A stretch of DNA of 48,020 bases from CAYVZU01 sp964455935 (GTDB lineage Bacteria > Fibrobacterota > CAYVZU01): assembly GCA_964455935.1 (NCBI GenBank), contig CAYVZU010000013.1, positions 1 through 48,020 of the forward strand, read 5' to 3'. Both the position numbers and the translations under genes were made by a program. The notes under the pieces were generated by a model. The model ran no database searches. It was given only the letters and a program-made list of their open reading frames with translations, and was not told the origin of the DNA. The stretch's first letter is position 1. Each line of letters starts with the position of its first letter. Shown here in pieces: positions 32,817-40,577 of this stretch.

Positions 32817-34313
32817 ATGAAGAGAAGGGATTTTCTTGCGACTTGCGGCGGTGCTGTTCTAAGCGCTCCAATGATTTTCTCCAAGAGCCGGGCCTTTGCC
32901 CAGACTCTTTCGACCATTTCCATTGCCAAGCACGGCCTTGCCTCTACAACCTCGGGCAGTACACCGAATATGGTTTCCATGCGCTGGGCTGTGAATATGA
33001 TTGTGGATAAGATGATTCTGCAGATGACCGGTGCAACCACCGTTGCTCGGGCCTGGGAAAGCCTTTTTCCGGGCTTAACGACGCAAAGCAAGATTGCCAT
33101 TAAGGTTAACCACTCCTATGATATCTATAACAACTATAACGCAAAGCAGACGCCCCGGACCTGCCCTTGGGGCCAGAAAGCCGTCATCAGCGAGGCCATC
33201 ATTGGTGGCCTTACCCAAATGTTGGGCGGCACATTCCCCATCGAGAACATTACGGTATTCGACAAGCAAGTGGACGCTTATGTTTCGACGAACAATTTTG
33301 CCCTTTCGGCGGCCATTGGAATGACGTGGCAAGGATATCCGGGCTCCATGACCGATGTTGAGACCGCCGGCTACAGCGTGTCGGGACCAGGTCTCTATAA
33401 TGTCGTCCTGGTGAATCATTGGAATCCCGACGTGATCGCCGGCATGCCCACTTTCGATGCGGGGACATCGCAGCTGGTTACCCAAGTCGTACTCCCGCCA
33501 ATCAAGAATAGCAATTATTGGATAAATGTTGCAATCCCCAAGGATCATTCCGGTGCCCAAGGCGCGGGTTACACCGGAATGCTTAAAAATTGCTATGGTG
33601 CCACGAACAACTGCGGTGGGACGCACCCACGCGGTAACACCACGCTCATTCACGAATGCATCCCTGATTTCTACACCGCACTTACGGCAATCACGCCCTG
33701 CGTTCTGAATTTTCTGGATGCTCTTGCCGGCGTGTTGGACGGCGGCCCGGGATTTGGGCCGGGATTTTATCCCAATACTGTGGCCTGTTCGACCGACCCG
33801 CTGACAATGGAATACTACGGGCTTGAGCTGGTCAATGCCGCTCGGAGGAATGCCGGCTATCATGATATAGGAGTTATCTCGGGAAGAAACCAGGATAATC
33901 ACCCAAATGCATACAGTCTGACGCTGGCACAAGGGCCTAAATATAGTCTAGGCAACTACAACGCGGGAAACCGGATCTCCGCCGATCTGTCAGCGGGAAT
34001 CAAGGGGCCGCAACCCATGGCGTCGCTGGATGCGGCCCACGGTCGGATCGATGCGCTGATGCGCGCCGGCGCGGGATGGCGGCTGCACTTGTCTCTTGAT
34101 GCTTCGGGCCGGACACACACAGTGCAATCCAGCATTCTTGACGTGCGCGGCCGTGTTGTGCGCTCGCTGGGGGATGTGCGAACGCCGTTGTCTTCGGCCG
34201 ATTTGTCATGGGATGGCAGCAACAACCGTGGTGGGACAGTAGCGCCAGGCATTTATACCTGGCAGGTTCGTATCGACGGCCGGGTTTCGCACCAAAGCGT
34301 GTTTGTGTCTTAG
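32817..34313 (+). CDS. Tat-exported DUF362-type protein with FlgD-like C-terminal domain
   Basis: The 498-residue protein starts MKRRDFLATCGGAVLSAPMI, a twin-arginine signal ending near RAFAQ, so it is probably exported folded and may carry a cofactor. The middle part matches DUF362-like proteins: SKIAIKVNHSYD, WINVAIPKDHSGAQGAGYTG, MLKNCYGATNNCGG, and a late STDPLTMEYYGLELVN. Conserved Cys and Asp in these segments might bind metal, but no Cys4 ferredoxin cluster is present. The last 90 residues form an Ig-like FlgD/sorting-type domain (LDVRGRVVRSLGD, SWDGSNNRGGTVAPGIYTWQ). GGAGAGGG precedes the ATG; upstream in-frame sequence to 32718 is not needed. Function is unknown. Confidence 0.82.
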   Translation: MKRRDFLATCGGAVLSAPMIFSKSRAFAQTLSTISIAKHGLASTTSGSTPNMVSMRWAVNMIVDKMILQMTGATTVARAWESLFPGLTTQSKIAIKVNHSYDIYNNYNAKQTPRTCPWGQKAVISEAIIGGLTQMLGGTFPIENITVFDKQVDAYVSTNNFALSAAIGMTWQGYPGSMTDVETAGYSVSGPGLYNVVLVNHWNPDVIAGMPTFDAGTSQLVTQVVLPPIKNSNYWINVAIPKDHSGAQGAGYTGMLKNCYGATNNCGGTHPRGNTTLIHECIPDFYTALTAITPCVLNFLDALAGVLDGGPGFGPGFYPNTVACSTDPLTMEYYGLELVNAARRNAGYHDIGVISGRNQDNHPNAYSLTLAQGPKYSLGNYNAGNRISADLSAGIKGPQPMASLDAAHGRIDALMRAGAGWRLHLSLDASGRTHTVQSSILDVRGRVVRSLGDVRTPLSSADLSWDGSNNRGGTVAPGIYTWQVRIDGRVSHQSVFVS

Positions 34314-34366
34314 ATTTTTTGTCCCGGAATTTCTTGCATATCTCCGGGTCGCTCATCCTGAGCTTG

Positions 34367-34402
34367 TCCACCCTCCGTAGTAGTCTGCTGCGGAGGGTGG
34401 GT
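34367..34402. repeat. CCACCCTCCG hairpin repeat
   Basis: CCACCCTCCG and CGGAGGGTGG form a perfect 10-bp stem around TAGTAGTCTGCTG, preceded by TCATCCTGAGCTTGTC. The same CCTCCGYAGTAG/CTGCTRCGGAGG module occurs near 23130-23165. It lies after the DUF362 gene and could work as a terminator, though no T-run follows. Nothing else is seen in 34314-34656 beyond AT-rich sequence before 34657. Confidence 0.6.
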
Positions 34403-34656
34403 CGAAGGGTGGGCGCATGTTTTAGTCACACGGAAATGGTATGTCGTGTCCCTATAAGACCGTGCGCACAGTGCCTGGTTGTTTCCTGACTCAGTTGAAT
34501 ACCCCTGCGGTGGATTTGTCTCTTGCGGAAATCCCCCCTTCTCGCCAGGAATCTTGGCCCCACCGGTTTCTTGCCGTTCTTGACCTTTGCCCAATAAAAT
34601 TATACCCTTATATTCGTTAGAATACGATTCTTGACGTTCGATATTCAGGAGGCCTT

Positions 34657-35469
34657 ATGCGAATTCCTGTTTTGGCTCTTGTCCTTGGCGGTTTCGCTCT
34701 GACGCAAGCCCAGATTCAACCCGTCGGCGCGGCCGGTTCGATCGATTGGGGCAAGCGGGTTGTGATTGCCACGGGAATCGGCGCGCCTCCGCCCAACGTG
34801 CCGCTTGCGGCGGCTCGGCCCAATGCCATGCGCGCCGCCTTTGCCGTAGCCATGCGCAATGCGCTGGAGGTCGTGAAAGGCATCCGCATCAACAGCACGA
34901 CCACCATTGAAAACGCCTGTGTAACCAACGACGCCATCAGCACCAGTATTAACGGTTTCGTCAAAACGTTCGAACAGAAAGGCAAGACCCGCTACATGAG
35001 CGATGGAAGCGTTGAAGTCACCTACGAGATTGGCCTTGACGGAGATCTGATGACCTCCATTCTCCCCGCGGTTGTGGCGGAGAAGCCTTCGATCACCACT
35101 CTTCCGCCGGTGAAGGCGCCCAAGACCGTTTTTACCGGGCTCATCGTGGACTGCAAGGGATTAGGCGTGACGCCGGCCATTGCTCCGCGGCTGCTTGACG
35201 AAGCGGACAAGGAAGTTTACGGAACCGCCTATGTGAGCCGCGAATGGGCCGCCAAGTACGGCTTGGCCGGCTATGCAAAGACCATGGAAGAGGCCGCCAG
35301 GCTGGCGGACCGCATTGGCGAAAACCCCGGCGTTATCAAAGCCATCCGCGTCACCGGAGCCAACAAGACCGATGCCGTAGTGTCCAAAAGGGATGCCGAT
35401 TCCATCCGCAGCGCCGCCGAGAACCTGAAGTTTCTTTCGGAGTGCAAAGTGGTGTTTGTAGTAGACTAA
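34657..35469 (+). CDS. LPP20-like secreted envelope protein
   Basis: The 270-residue protein has a signal peptide (MRIPVLALVLGGFALTQAQ). It then has an LPP20/FlgT-N-like region in which a gene-product-derived repeat of Ala/Asn helices (NAMRAAFAVAMRNALEVVKG) is followed by beta strands ending in SVEVTYEIGLDGDL. The C-terminal part (FTGLIVDCKGLGVTPAIAPR and YVSREWAAKYGLAGY) is typical of LPP20-type proteins in delta-proteobacteria and spirochaetes as I know them. AGGAGG precedes the ATG. It is first in a four-gene operon with envelope proteins. Molecular function is unknown. Confidence 0.82.
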   Translation: MRIPVLALVLGGFALTQAQIQPVGAAGSIDWGKRVVIATGIGAPPPNVPLAAARPNAMRAAFAVAMRNALEVVKGIRINSTTTIENACVTNDAISTSINGFVKTFEQKGKTRYMSDGSVEVTYEIGLDGDLMTSILPAVVAEKPSITTLPPVKAPKTVFTGLIVDCKGLGVTPAIAPRLLDEADKEVYGTAYVSREWAAKYGLAGYAKTMEEAARLADRIGENPGVIKAIRVTGANKTDAVVSKRDADSIRSAAENLKFLSECKVVFVVD

Positions 35470-35491
35470 GACGGCAATTCCCGGAGGAACC

Positions 35492-36697
35492 ATGTTGGAA
35501 CGAAAAGCAAAAATCCGAAAGACCAGCGTCCTGCTTTTGATTCTTGCCGCCGGCGCGCTGCTGGCGTCCGGGTGCAGCAAGGCGCGCAAAGCGGGCGGAG
35601 AAATGGACACCCCCCAGGCCCATTGCCGCGCGGGCATGAAGTACTTCAACGAGAACCAAGTGGAGAAAGCCGAGGACGAATTTCGGCTGGCCCTTTCGCT
35701 TGACAAGAAATTCGGGCCCGGCTACGCGGGTTTGGCTCTCGCCTCGGCCGCCAATTTTCGTATGTCCGGCCGCAAGGATCTGGCCGGGAAGGCCGAAGAG
35801 TTTTTCGACAAAGCCGCGGACCTCGACGGTAAGAACGCGGACACCTGGATCGCCGGCGGCCGTGTTGTGATGCTGCTCAAAGCCGGCCGGACCAAGGATA
35901 AGGATTGGTGGGAAAAGGCCCGCGATCGATTCAACAAAGCTTTAAAGCTTCAGCCGGCCAGCGCCGAGGCCTACTACTGGCGGGCCATGTGTTATCGCGC
36001 CGTGCCGCTATTTAACGAGGCCGAGGCCGATTTCGCCAAGGTGCTTGACTTGAACACCGAATTCACGGCCCAGGCCGACGAGCGATGGAAAATTCTTCAG
36101 GACATCAAGCGGGCCGCCCGCAGCGAGAATGGAAAGCGTCTGGCCCTGCTTGAAAAACTTAGTCGGGCCGATTTGTGTGTACTCTTTGCCGATGAACTGG
36201 ATATTACCCGCTATATCCAGAAGCGAAACCCGCCGGCACCGGACCTTAGTTTTAAAGCTCCGGCCGACCCGCGCCAGGCCCCGGCTCCGGCCGCTGTGGA
36301 GATTGCCAGACCCACCGACATTGGCGATCATTGGGCGCGAAATTTCATTCTCGACGTAACCGGCCTGGAAGTGAGGGGAATCGAGACCGGTCCGGATGGC
36401 AACTTTTATCCCGACAGTCTCACCAGCCGGGGTGAATTCGCCCTGCTGGTCGAGGACGTGCTCTCGGCGATGCTCAAAGAAGATATTCGCACCAAACACA
36501 TTGGCGGGCAGGGACGGTTCCGCGACGTGGCGGCCACGCATCCGTATTACAACGCGCTCTGCAACATGGTCGACCGTGGTTTTTTGAAAACCGACGTCCA
36601 CGCTTTCATTCAGCCCCAGGCGCCCGTTTCGGGTGTTGAGGCGCTCCTGATCATCCGGCAGCTTCGGGATTTGGACAAGAACTTTGGCTCAAACTAG
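35492..36697 (+). CDS. TPR lipoprotein with C-terminal SLH-like domain
   Basis: The 401-residue protein has a lipoprotein signal with lipobox LLASGC (Cys near 28). TPR units span about 40-210 (AGMKYFNENQVEKAEDEFRL, YAGLALASAANF, AEAYYWRAMCYRAVPLFNEA). The C-terminus contains an S-layer-homology-like segment: DIGDHWARNFILDVTGLEV, FYPDSLTSRGEFALLVEDVL and FRDVAATHPYYNALCNMVDR. SLH domains bind cell-wall polymers, so this protein may link outer membrane or periplasmic complexes to the wall. GGAGG lies before the ATG, 22 bp after the preceding stop. Confidence 0.85.
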   Translation: MLERKAKIRKTSVLLLILAAGALLASGCSKARKAGGEMDTPQAHCRAGMKYFNENQVEKAEDEFRLALSLDKKFGPGYAGLALASAANFRMSGRKDLAGKAEEFFDKAADLDGKNADTWIAGGRVVMLLKAGRTKDKDWWEKARDRFNKALKLQPASAEAYYWRAMCYRAVPLFNEAEADFAKVLDLNTEFTAQADERWKILQDIKRAARSENGKRLALLEKLSRADLCVLFADELDITRYIQKRNPPAPDLSFKAPADPRQAPAPAAVEIARPTDIGDHWARNFILDVTGLEVRGIETGPDGNFYPDSLTSRGEFALLVEDVLSAMLKEDIRTKHIGGQGRFRDVAATHPYYNALCNMVDRGFLKTDVHAFIQPQAPVSGVEALLIIRQLRDLDKNFGSN

Positions 36698-36715
36698 TTG
36701 GGAAAGGACCTGCTA

Positions 36716-37855
36716 ATGCGGATCGCTCTTCTTTTGCTGTTGTGTATGGGGCTGGCCTGGGGTCAGAGTGGCGTTGCGACGCTGGCCAATGGTGATCTGT
36801 CCGTTGAGGCCGAAGGCATGGGCCGCAACTCGGCCGAGGCCATGCTTGGCGCTAAACGGGCCGCGGTGGAACGGGGCATTGGGACCTTCATCCACTCGGA
36901 AACCGAGGTCAAAAATTTCATGGTCAACAAGGATGTGGTCATCACAAAGACCGTGGGTTCGGTCAAGTCCGCCGATGTTCTTTCGGAGACAACCGGCCCC
37001 GACGGCGCGGTTACCATCAAAATTCGGGCCGTGGTCTCCTCCACGGGGATTCACGACAATCTGGCGGCTCTGCGCATCCTTTTGGAAAGCATGGAAAAAC
37101 CAAGAGTCATGGTCCTGATCAAAGAGCGGAACATTGACGAGAATGCGCCATCCAACGCCGTGGAGACCGAATTGCTGCGCTATCTAAGCGAGAAGGAATT
37201 CAACCTGGTCGACCCGGCGGCCGTGGAGCAATTGAAAGAGCAGGAGAAGACGCTCAAAGCCGCGACCGGCGATGCGGCTGCGGCGGCGGCTCTTGGCGCG
37301 GAAGCCGGCGCGGAAATGATCATCATCGGCACCGGCACGGCCAAGGTGGCCGAAGGCGTGTCTGCGCAATTGGGCGGCATGAAATCCTGCCAGGCCGATG
37401 TTTCGATCAAGGTCATTGTCTGCGCGACGGCCAAAGTGGTGACCGCCAAGTCCGAACATGCGGCGGTTCTCCACATCAATCCCCAGACCGGGGGTACCAT
37501 GGCCCTGACCAAGGCCTCGCAGAAAATAATGGACCAGTACATTTTCGAAAAAGTCGTCGGCTCCTGGCAGGATGTAATCAACAATGGCCTGCCCCTTCGC
37601 GTGATGGTGTCCGATGTCCGGGATTTTAAAACCTCCAATGCGGTGATCAAGGGAATTCAGGGCGCGGTCTCGGTGGTCAAAGTGGCCAAGCGCGGCTGGA
37701 ACCAGACCAGCGGCGTACTGGAACTTGAGGTGACCTATAAAGGCAATAGCGACGGCTTCAGTGAAACGGTCGACAGCTTCGCTCTTCCCGGCGGAGGCAA
37801 GCTGCAGGTCACGGGCGGCGGCCAGAACAGTGTCCGCATGAAAGTGGCGCCATGA
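36716..37855 (+). CDS. FlgT-like envelope protein (LPP20-like plus CsgG-like domains)
   Basis: The 379-residue protein begins MRIALLLLLCMGLAWGQ (signal peptide). Residues about 25-115 form an LPP20/FlgT-N-like domain (DLSVEAEGMGRNSAEAMLGA, KSADVLSETTGPDGAVTIKI), and residues 125-260 resemble the CsgG/FlgT middle fold (KPRVMVLIKERNID, LGAEAGAEMIIIGTGTAKVA). A further C-terminal domain of about 90 residues follows. FlgT-type proteins form outer-membrane-associated rings in some polar flagella; no flagellar genes are present here, so another envelope structure is likely. I use the second ATG (36716), with AAAGGA before it. The stop overlaps the next start as ATGA. Confidence 0.82.
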   Translation: MRIALLLLLCMGLAWGQSGVATLANGDLSVEAEGMGRNSAEAMLGAKRAAVERGIGTFIHSETEVKNFMVNKDVVITKTVGSVKSADVLSETTGPDGAVTIKIRAVVSSTGIHDNLAALRILLESMEKPRVMVLIKERNIDENAPSNAVETELLRYLSEKEFNLVDPAAVEQLKEQEKTLKAATGDAAAAAALGAEAGAEMIIIGTGTAKVAEGVSAQLGGMKSCQADVSIKVIVCATAKVVTAKSEHAAVLHINPQTGGTMALTKASQKIMDQYIFEKVVGSWQDVINNGLPLRVMVSDVRDFKTSNAVIKGIQGAVSVVKVAKRGWNQTSGVLELEVTYKGNSDGFSETVDSFALPGGGKLQVTGGGQNSVRMKVAP

Positions 37856-38508
37856 AAGAAATTCTCGTATTCTTCTGCACTGCCCTGCTTGCATGCGCCA
37901 GCCCTTTGAAGGCCGATGGCGCCGATCAGAAAGAACGGGACCGTCTGGGTCTGACCCAGGAGGAATGGGAAGTCTGCAAGGTGCTCAAGTTGAGCTCCTC
38001 CAAAGTGAGGGAGCTGTTGTCGTCGGGCATTACCCTCGACGAGTATTCGGGGTCTCCCTGGCTGGCCATGCACATCACCGAAGAGGAATGGATCGCGCTG
38101 CGGCGTCAAGGCATGAAGGATGTGGATATTCGACAAACCCGCACGGTGGAACTTCAGGAGGAAGAGGAGGCCTCCGGAAAGGGCCCCCCGCTGACATTGG
38201 TTTCTTTCGTGCTGCCGGGTTGGGGCCATTACGCTCTCAACCAGAAGCCGCTCGCACTGGTGTTTGCCGGAATTTCGGCCACCAGCATTACGTTGTTTTT
38301 CATGCATCGGAGAACAGTGACCCTGGTGGACAACTCGATCGAGAAGCATTTTCAGTTCCATTATCTCACGCTTTGGCTGGCGAACTCGGTGATCTGCGCC
38401 GGTGATGTTTGGCGCCGGACCCGGTATATTGAAAATCCGGAGCTGGAACGGTTCAGCCTGTGGACCGGACCGGACGAGGCCGGCGTTCGGGCCCAATTTT
38501 GTTTCTGA
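37852..38508 (+). CDS. Small membrane protein of the LPP20/FlgT-like operon
   Basis: The 218-residue protein has an N-terminal signal or TM (ILVFFCTALLACASPLKA), a charged region of about 90 residues with short helical repeats (GLTQEEWEVCKVLKLSSSKV and HITEEEWIALRRQGMKD), an acidic linker (LQEEEEAS), and two hydrophobic segments (SFVLPGWGHYALNQKPLALV, GISATSITLFFM). The motif LPGWGHYALNQ resembles the P-G-x-G-x-x-Y region of DUF5683-like membrane proteins, which is only a tentative match. ATGA overlap couples it to the FlgT-like gene. It is the last gene of the operon. Confidence 0.75.
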   Translation: MKEILVFFCTALLACASPLKADGADQKERDRLGLTQEEWEVCKVLKLSSSKVRELLSSGITLDEYSGSPWLAMHITEEEWIALRRQGMKDVDIRQTRTVELQEEEEASGKGPPLTLVSFVLPGWGHYALNQKPLALVFAGISATSITLFFMHRRTVTLVDNSIEKHFQFHYLTLWLANSVICAGDVWRRTRYIENPELERFSLWTGPDEAGVRAQFCF

Positions 38509-38663
38509 TGTCCTCTGCTGCATTTTCCAGTGGGGCCGAGGACCTTTGAGGGGGAGCGACGGCGCTCGAATAAACAGGATAGACTATTCCGACAAATATG
38601 CGCAAAAGGAGTAGATCCTCCTATGGAAATAGGTGGATTCGGGGAAGAACAGTTAAGAAATAA

Positions 38664-38779
38664 AAGTTGGTAGATTGTAATTTGTAGTTTCTGAAAAAAC
38701 CACCATACCTCGACCCCCTTGGGCTGATTCCAGGTCATGAACTACGATCTACAAATTACAAACTACCATTTACCAACTT
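38664..38779. repeat. AAGTTGGTA/TACCAACTT inverted repeat
   Basis: AAGTTGGTA (38664-38672) plus GTAATTTGTAG pair with the complementary CTACAAATTAC and TACCAACTT (38749-38779), with a small unequal insert. It separates the envelope operon from panD. No gene is seen in 38509-38823. Confidence 0.7.
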
Positions 38780-38823
38780 GGTTTCCGGCTTTGCCGGCTT
38801 AGGAAAGAGGGGTGTCAAAAGCG

Positions 38824-39180
38824 ATGTTTGTCGAATACCTGAAATGCAAGATTCATCGCGCCACCATCACGCACACTGAGGTGGACTACGAAGGCAGCAT
38901 CACCATCGACCGCATTCTGATGGACGCGGCGGGACTTCTGCCCGGCGAAAAAGTGGCGGTCTTCAACTACCAAAACCGGAATCGGTTTGAAACGTACGTG
39001 ATCGAAGGCGAACGCGGCAGCGGCACGATCGGGCTCAACGGCCCGGCCGCGCTGATGGGCGAAGTGGGCCAGCGGGTGGTCATTTTGTCGTACGCGATCA
39101 TGACGCCCCAGGAGGCGCGCGAGCATCGGCCCTCGATTGTCTATGTTGACGCAAGAAACAATATTAAGAGCAAGGGATGA
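38824..39180 (+). CDS. panD: Aspartate 1-decarboxylase proenzyme
   Basis: The 118-residue protein has the PanD self-cleavage site Gly24-Ser25 (DYEGSITID), which generates the pyruvoyl cofactor. Lys9 (CKIHRA), Arg54 and Tyr58 (NRFETYVI), and ERGSGTIGLNGPAA are also conserved. It makes beta-alanine from aspartate for pantothenate and CoA synthesis. AAGAGGGG lies before the ATG; a GTG at 38812 would add four residues. It is a lone gene, with no panB/panC here. Confidence 0.96.
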   Translation: MFVEYLKCKIHRATITHTEVDYEGSITIDRILMDAAGLLPGEKVAVFNYQNRNRFETYVIEGERGSGTIGLNGPAALMGEVGQRVVILSYAIMTPQEAREHRPSIVYVDARNNIKSKG

Positions 39181-39238
39181 TAGGCGTTTAGGTTGTAGGC
39201 CATAGGTCTGCAAAAGCTCTATCCGCATAGGACGTACC

Positions 39239-39742
39239 ATGAAACCCGGACACAGCGGCTTTGCCGCGTTGCTTGTTGTTCTGGCCGTGTTCGCGGTGGC
39301 TGCGGTGGCGGGCGAGTTCGACCGCAATGCTCTGCTGTCGCCCAACCGACTGTCGCTTTCCAGCGGAGGCCTGCTTGACCCGTCGCGTCTTACGATTTCT
39401 CAAAGCTATTCAATGAGTTTTTGTTCCGGATTGGGCCCGGACTCTTGGAACGGCCTGTATCTGAGTACTCTCCAATACCGCTTTGCTGTGCCGGTGACGC
39501 TCTCGCTCGATCTGGGATTCGCGCATCAGCCTGGCGCTCTCTTCGCTGTGGGTCCGGTGAATGCCGATGCCAAAAATGGGGCATTTGTAATTCCGCGGAT
39601 GGAACTGACCTATCGACCCTTCCGCAACACGCTGCTGCGGTTCCAGTATTTTGACGGCCGCAACCTGGGGGCTTCATCAAATACCTATTTTGGATACGAA
39701 GATCTTCTCATCACCCCCGGCGAAAGATTCAACCGCGATTGA
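39239..39742 (+). CDS. Secreted barrel-like protein of unknown function
   Basis: The 167-residue protein has a signal peptide (GFAALLVVLAVFAVAAVAG). A strand-rich mature part follows, with YSMSFCSGLGPDSWNGLYLS, FAVPVTLSLDLGFAHQP and RMELTYRPFRNTLLRFQYF, suggesting short beta-hairpins and possibly a small barrel or surface-associated sheet. I do not recognise a family. AGGA precedes the ATG. The stop (TGA) overlaps the TTG start of the next gene by sharing TTGA, so the two are likely translated together. Confidence 0.7.
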   Translation: MKPGHSGFAALLVVLAVFAVAAVAGEFDRNALLSPNRLSLSSGGLLDPSRLTISQSYSMSFCSGLGPDSWNGLYLSTLQYRFAVPVTLSLDLGFAHQPGALFAVGPVNADAKNGAFVIPRMELTYRPFRNTLLRFQYFDGRNLGASSNTYFGYEDLLITPGERFNRD

Positions 39743-40137
39743 AACGGCTTCTTGCGGCCTGTGCGATCCTTCCGCTCCTTGGCTTCATGGGCCTGTCAGG
39801 ATTCGCATGCAAATCGAGAGAACCGGCCAAAGCAGCGCTGATTCCGGAGGTGGGCCATATACAGGTGCTCAATGCCTCGGGCATTGCCGGAGCAGCCCAG
39901 ACCGTGGCTGCCAGCCTTCGCGCCCGCGGGTTCGATGTTGTCGAGGTGGGCAACTATGATGAATGGTATTTTCCTCATACCGTTGTCGCCAGCCGCACTT
40001 CCGAAATGACGATTGCGCGGCAGGTTGCCGCGGCTCTTTATACGCAACGGGTCTTTCTTCTTCGCCAGGAAGGCGTGCTGCTGGATGCCACTGTCTATGT
40101 TGGAAAAGATTTTATGGAGCGAAAGAAAAAATCATGA
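39739..40137 (+). CDS. LytR_C-domain protein
   Basis: The 132-residue protein starts with TTG, overlapping the previous stop. Its N-terminus (LLAACAILPLLGFMGLSGFA) is a signal peptide, and a lipobox-like GFAC is present, so it may be a lipoprotein. Residues 40-125 match the LytR C-terminal domain (GHIQVLNASGIAGAAQTVAA, FDVVEVGNYD, HTVVASR). The domain occurs in LCP proteins that attach polymers to peptidoglycan; here it stands alone. It precedes rsfS with ATGA overlap, a gene order seen widely. Confidence 0.87.
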   Translation: MKRLLAACAILPLLGFMGLSGFACKSREPAKAALIPEVGHIQVLNASGIAGAAQTVAASLRARGFDVVEVGNYDEWYFPHTVVASRTSEMTIARQVAAALYTQRVFLLRQEGVLLDATVYVGKDFMERKKKS

Positions 40138-40577
40138 CAAAACCACTTGGAGCCCGTGTCAGAAGCAAGACTTCTTCAAATCGCAAAGAGCCGGAATCGT
40201 CCATTGCGGTTAGTCCTCAACAGCAGTTGCTCAATGTCATTGTGGCGGCCGCCTTTTCGAAGAAGGCCGAAAATGTCACGCTCCTGGACCTGCGGGGATT
40301 GACCAGCGTAACGGATTTCTTCGTGATCTGCAGCGGGGATTCCAGTCCTCAGCGCAGAGCCATTCGCGATGTCATCCGCGAGAAGACGCGCGAGTTCGGC
40401 GAGAAGGTTTGGCACGTGGAGGAAGACACCGAACCGGAATGGATCTTAATGGACTATGTCGATATCGTGGTGCACATCTTCGACCCGCAGAGGCGGTTGT
40501 ACTACGATCTCGAACACCTTTGGGGCGATGCGCCCACAACGGATGTGAAACCGGATGACTATGTCACAAAACCCTGA
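40134..40577 (+). CDS. rsfS: Ribosomal silencing factor RsfS
   Basis: The 147-residue protein matches RsfS (YbeB, Iojap): VAAAFSKKAENVTLLDLRGL, TDFFVICSGDSSPQRRAIRD, then WILMDYVDIVVHIFDPQRRL with YYDLEHLWGDA. It binds uL14 and blocks joining of ribosomal subunits under starvation. The ATG at 40134 overlaps the LytR_C stop; a longer frame upstream is not coding. The 3' end overlaps argS by 23 bp. Confidence 0.94.
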   Translation: MTKPLGARVRSKTSSNRKEPESSIAVSPQQQLLNVIVAAAFSKKAENVTLLDLRGLTSVTDFFVICSGDSSPQRRAIRDVIREKTREFGEKVWHVEEDTEPEWILMDYVDIVVHIFDPQRRLYYDLEHLWGDAPTTDVKPDDYVTKP

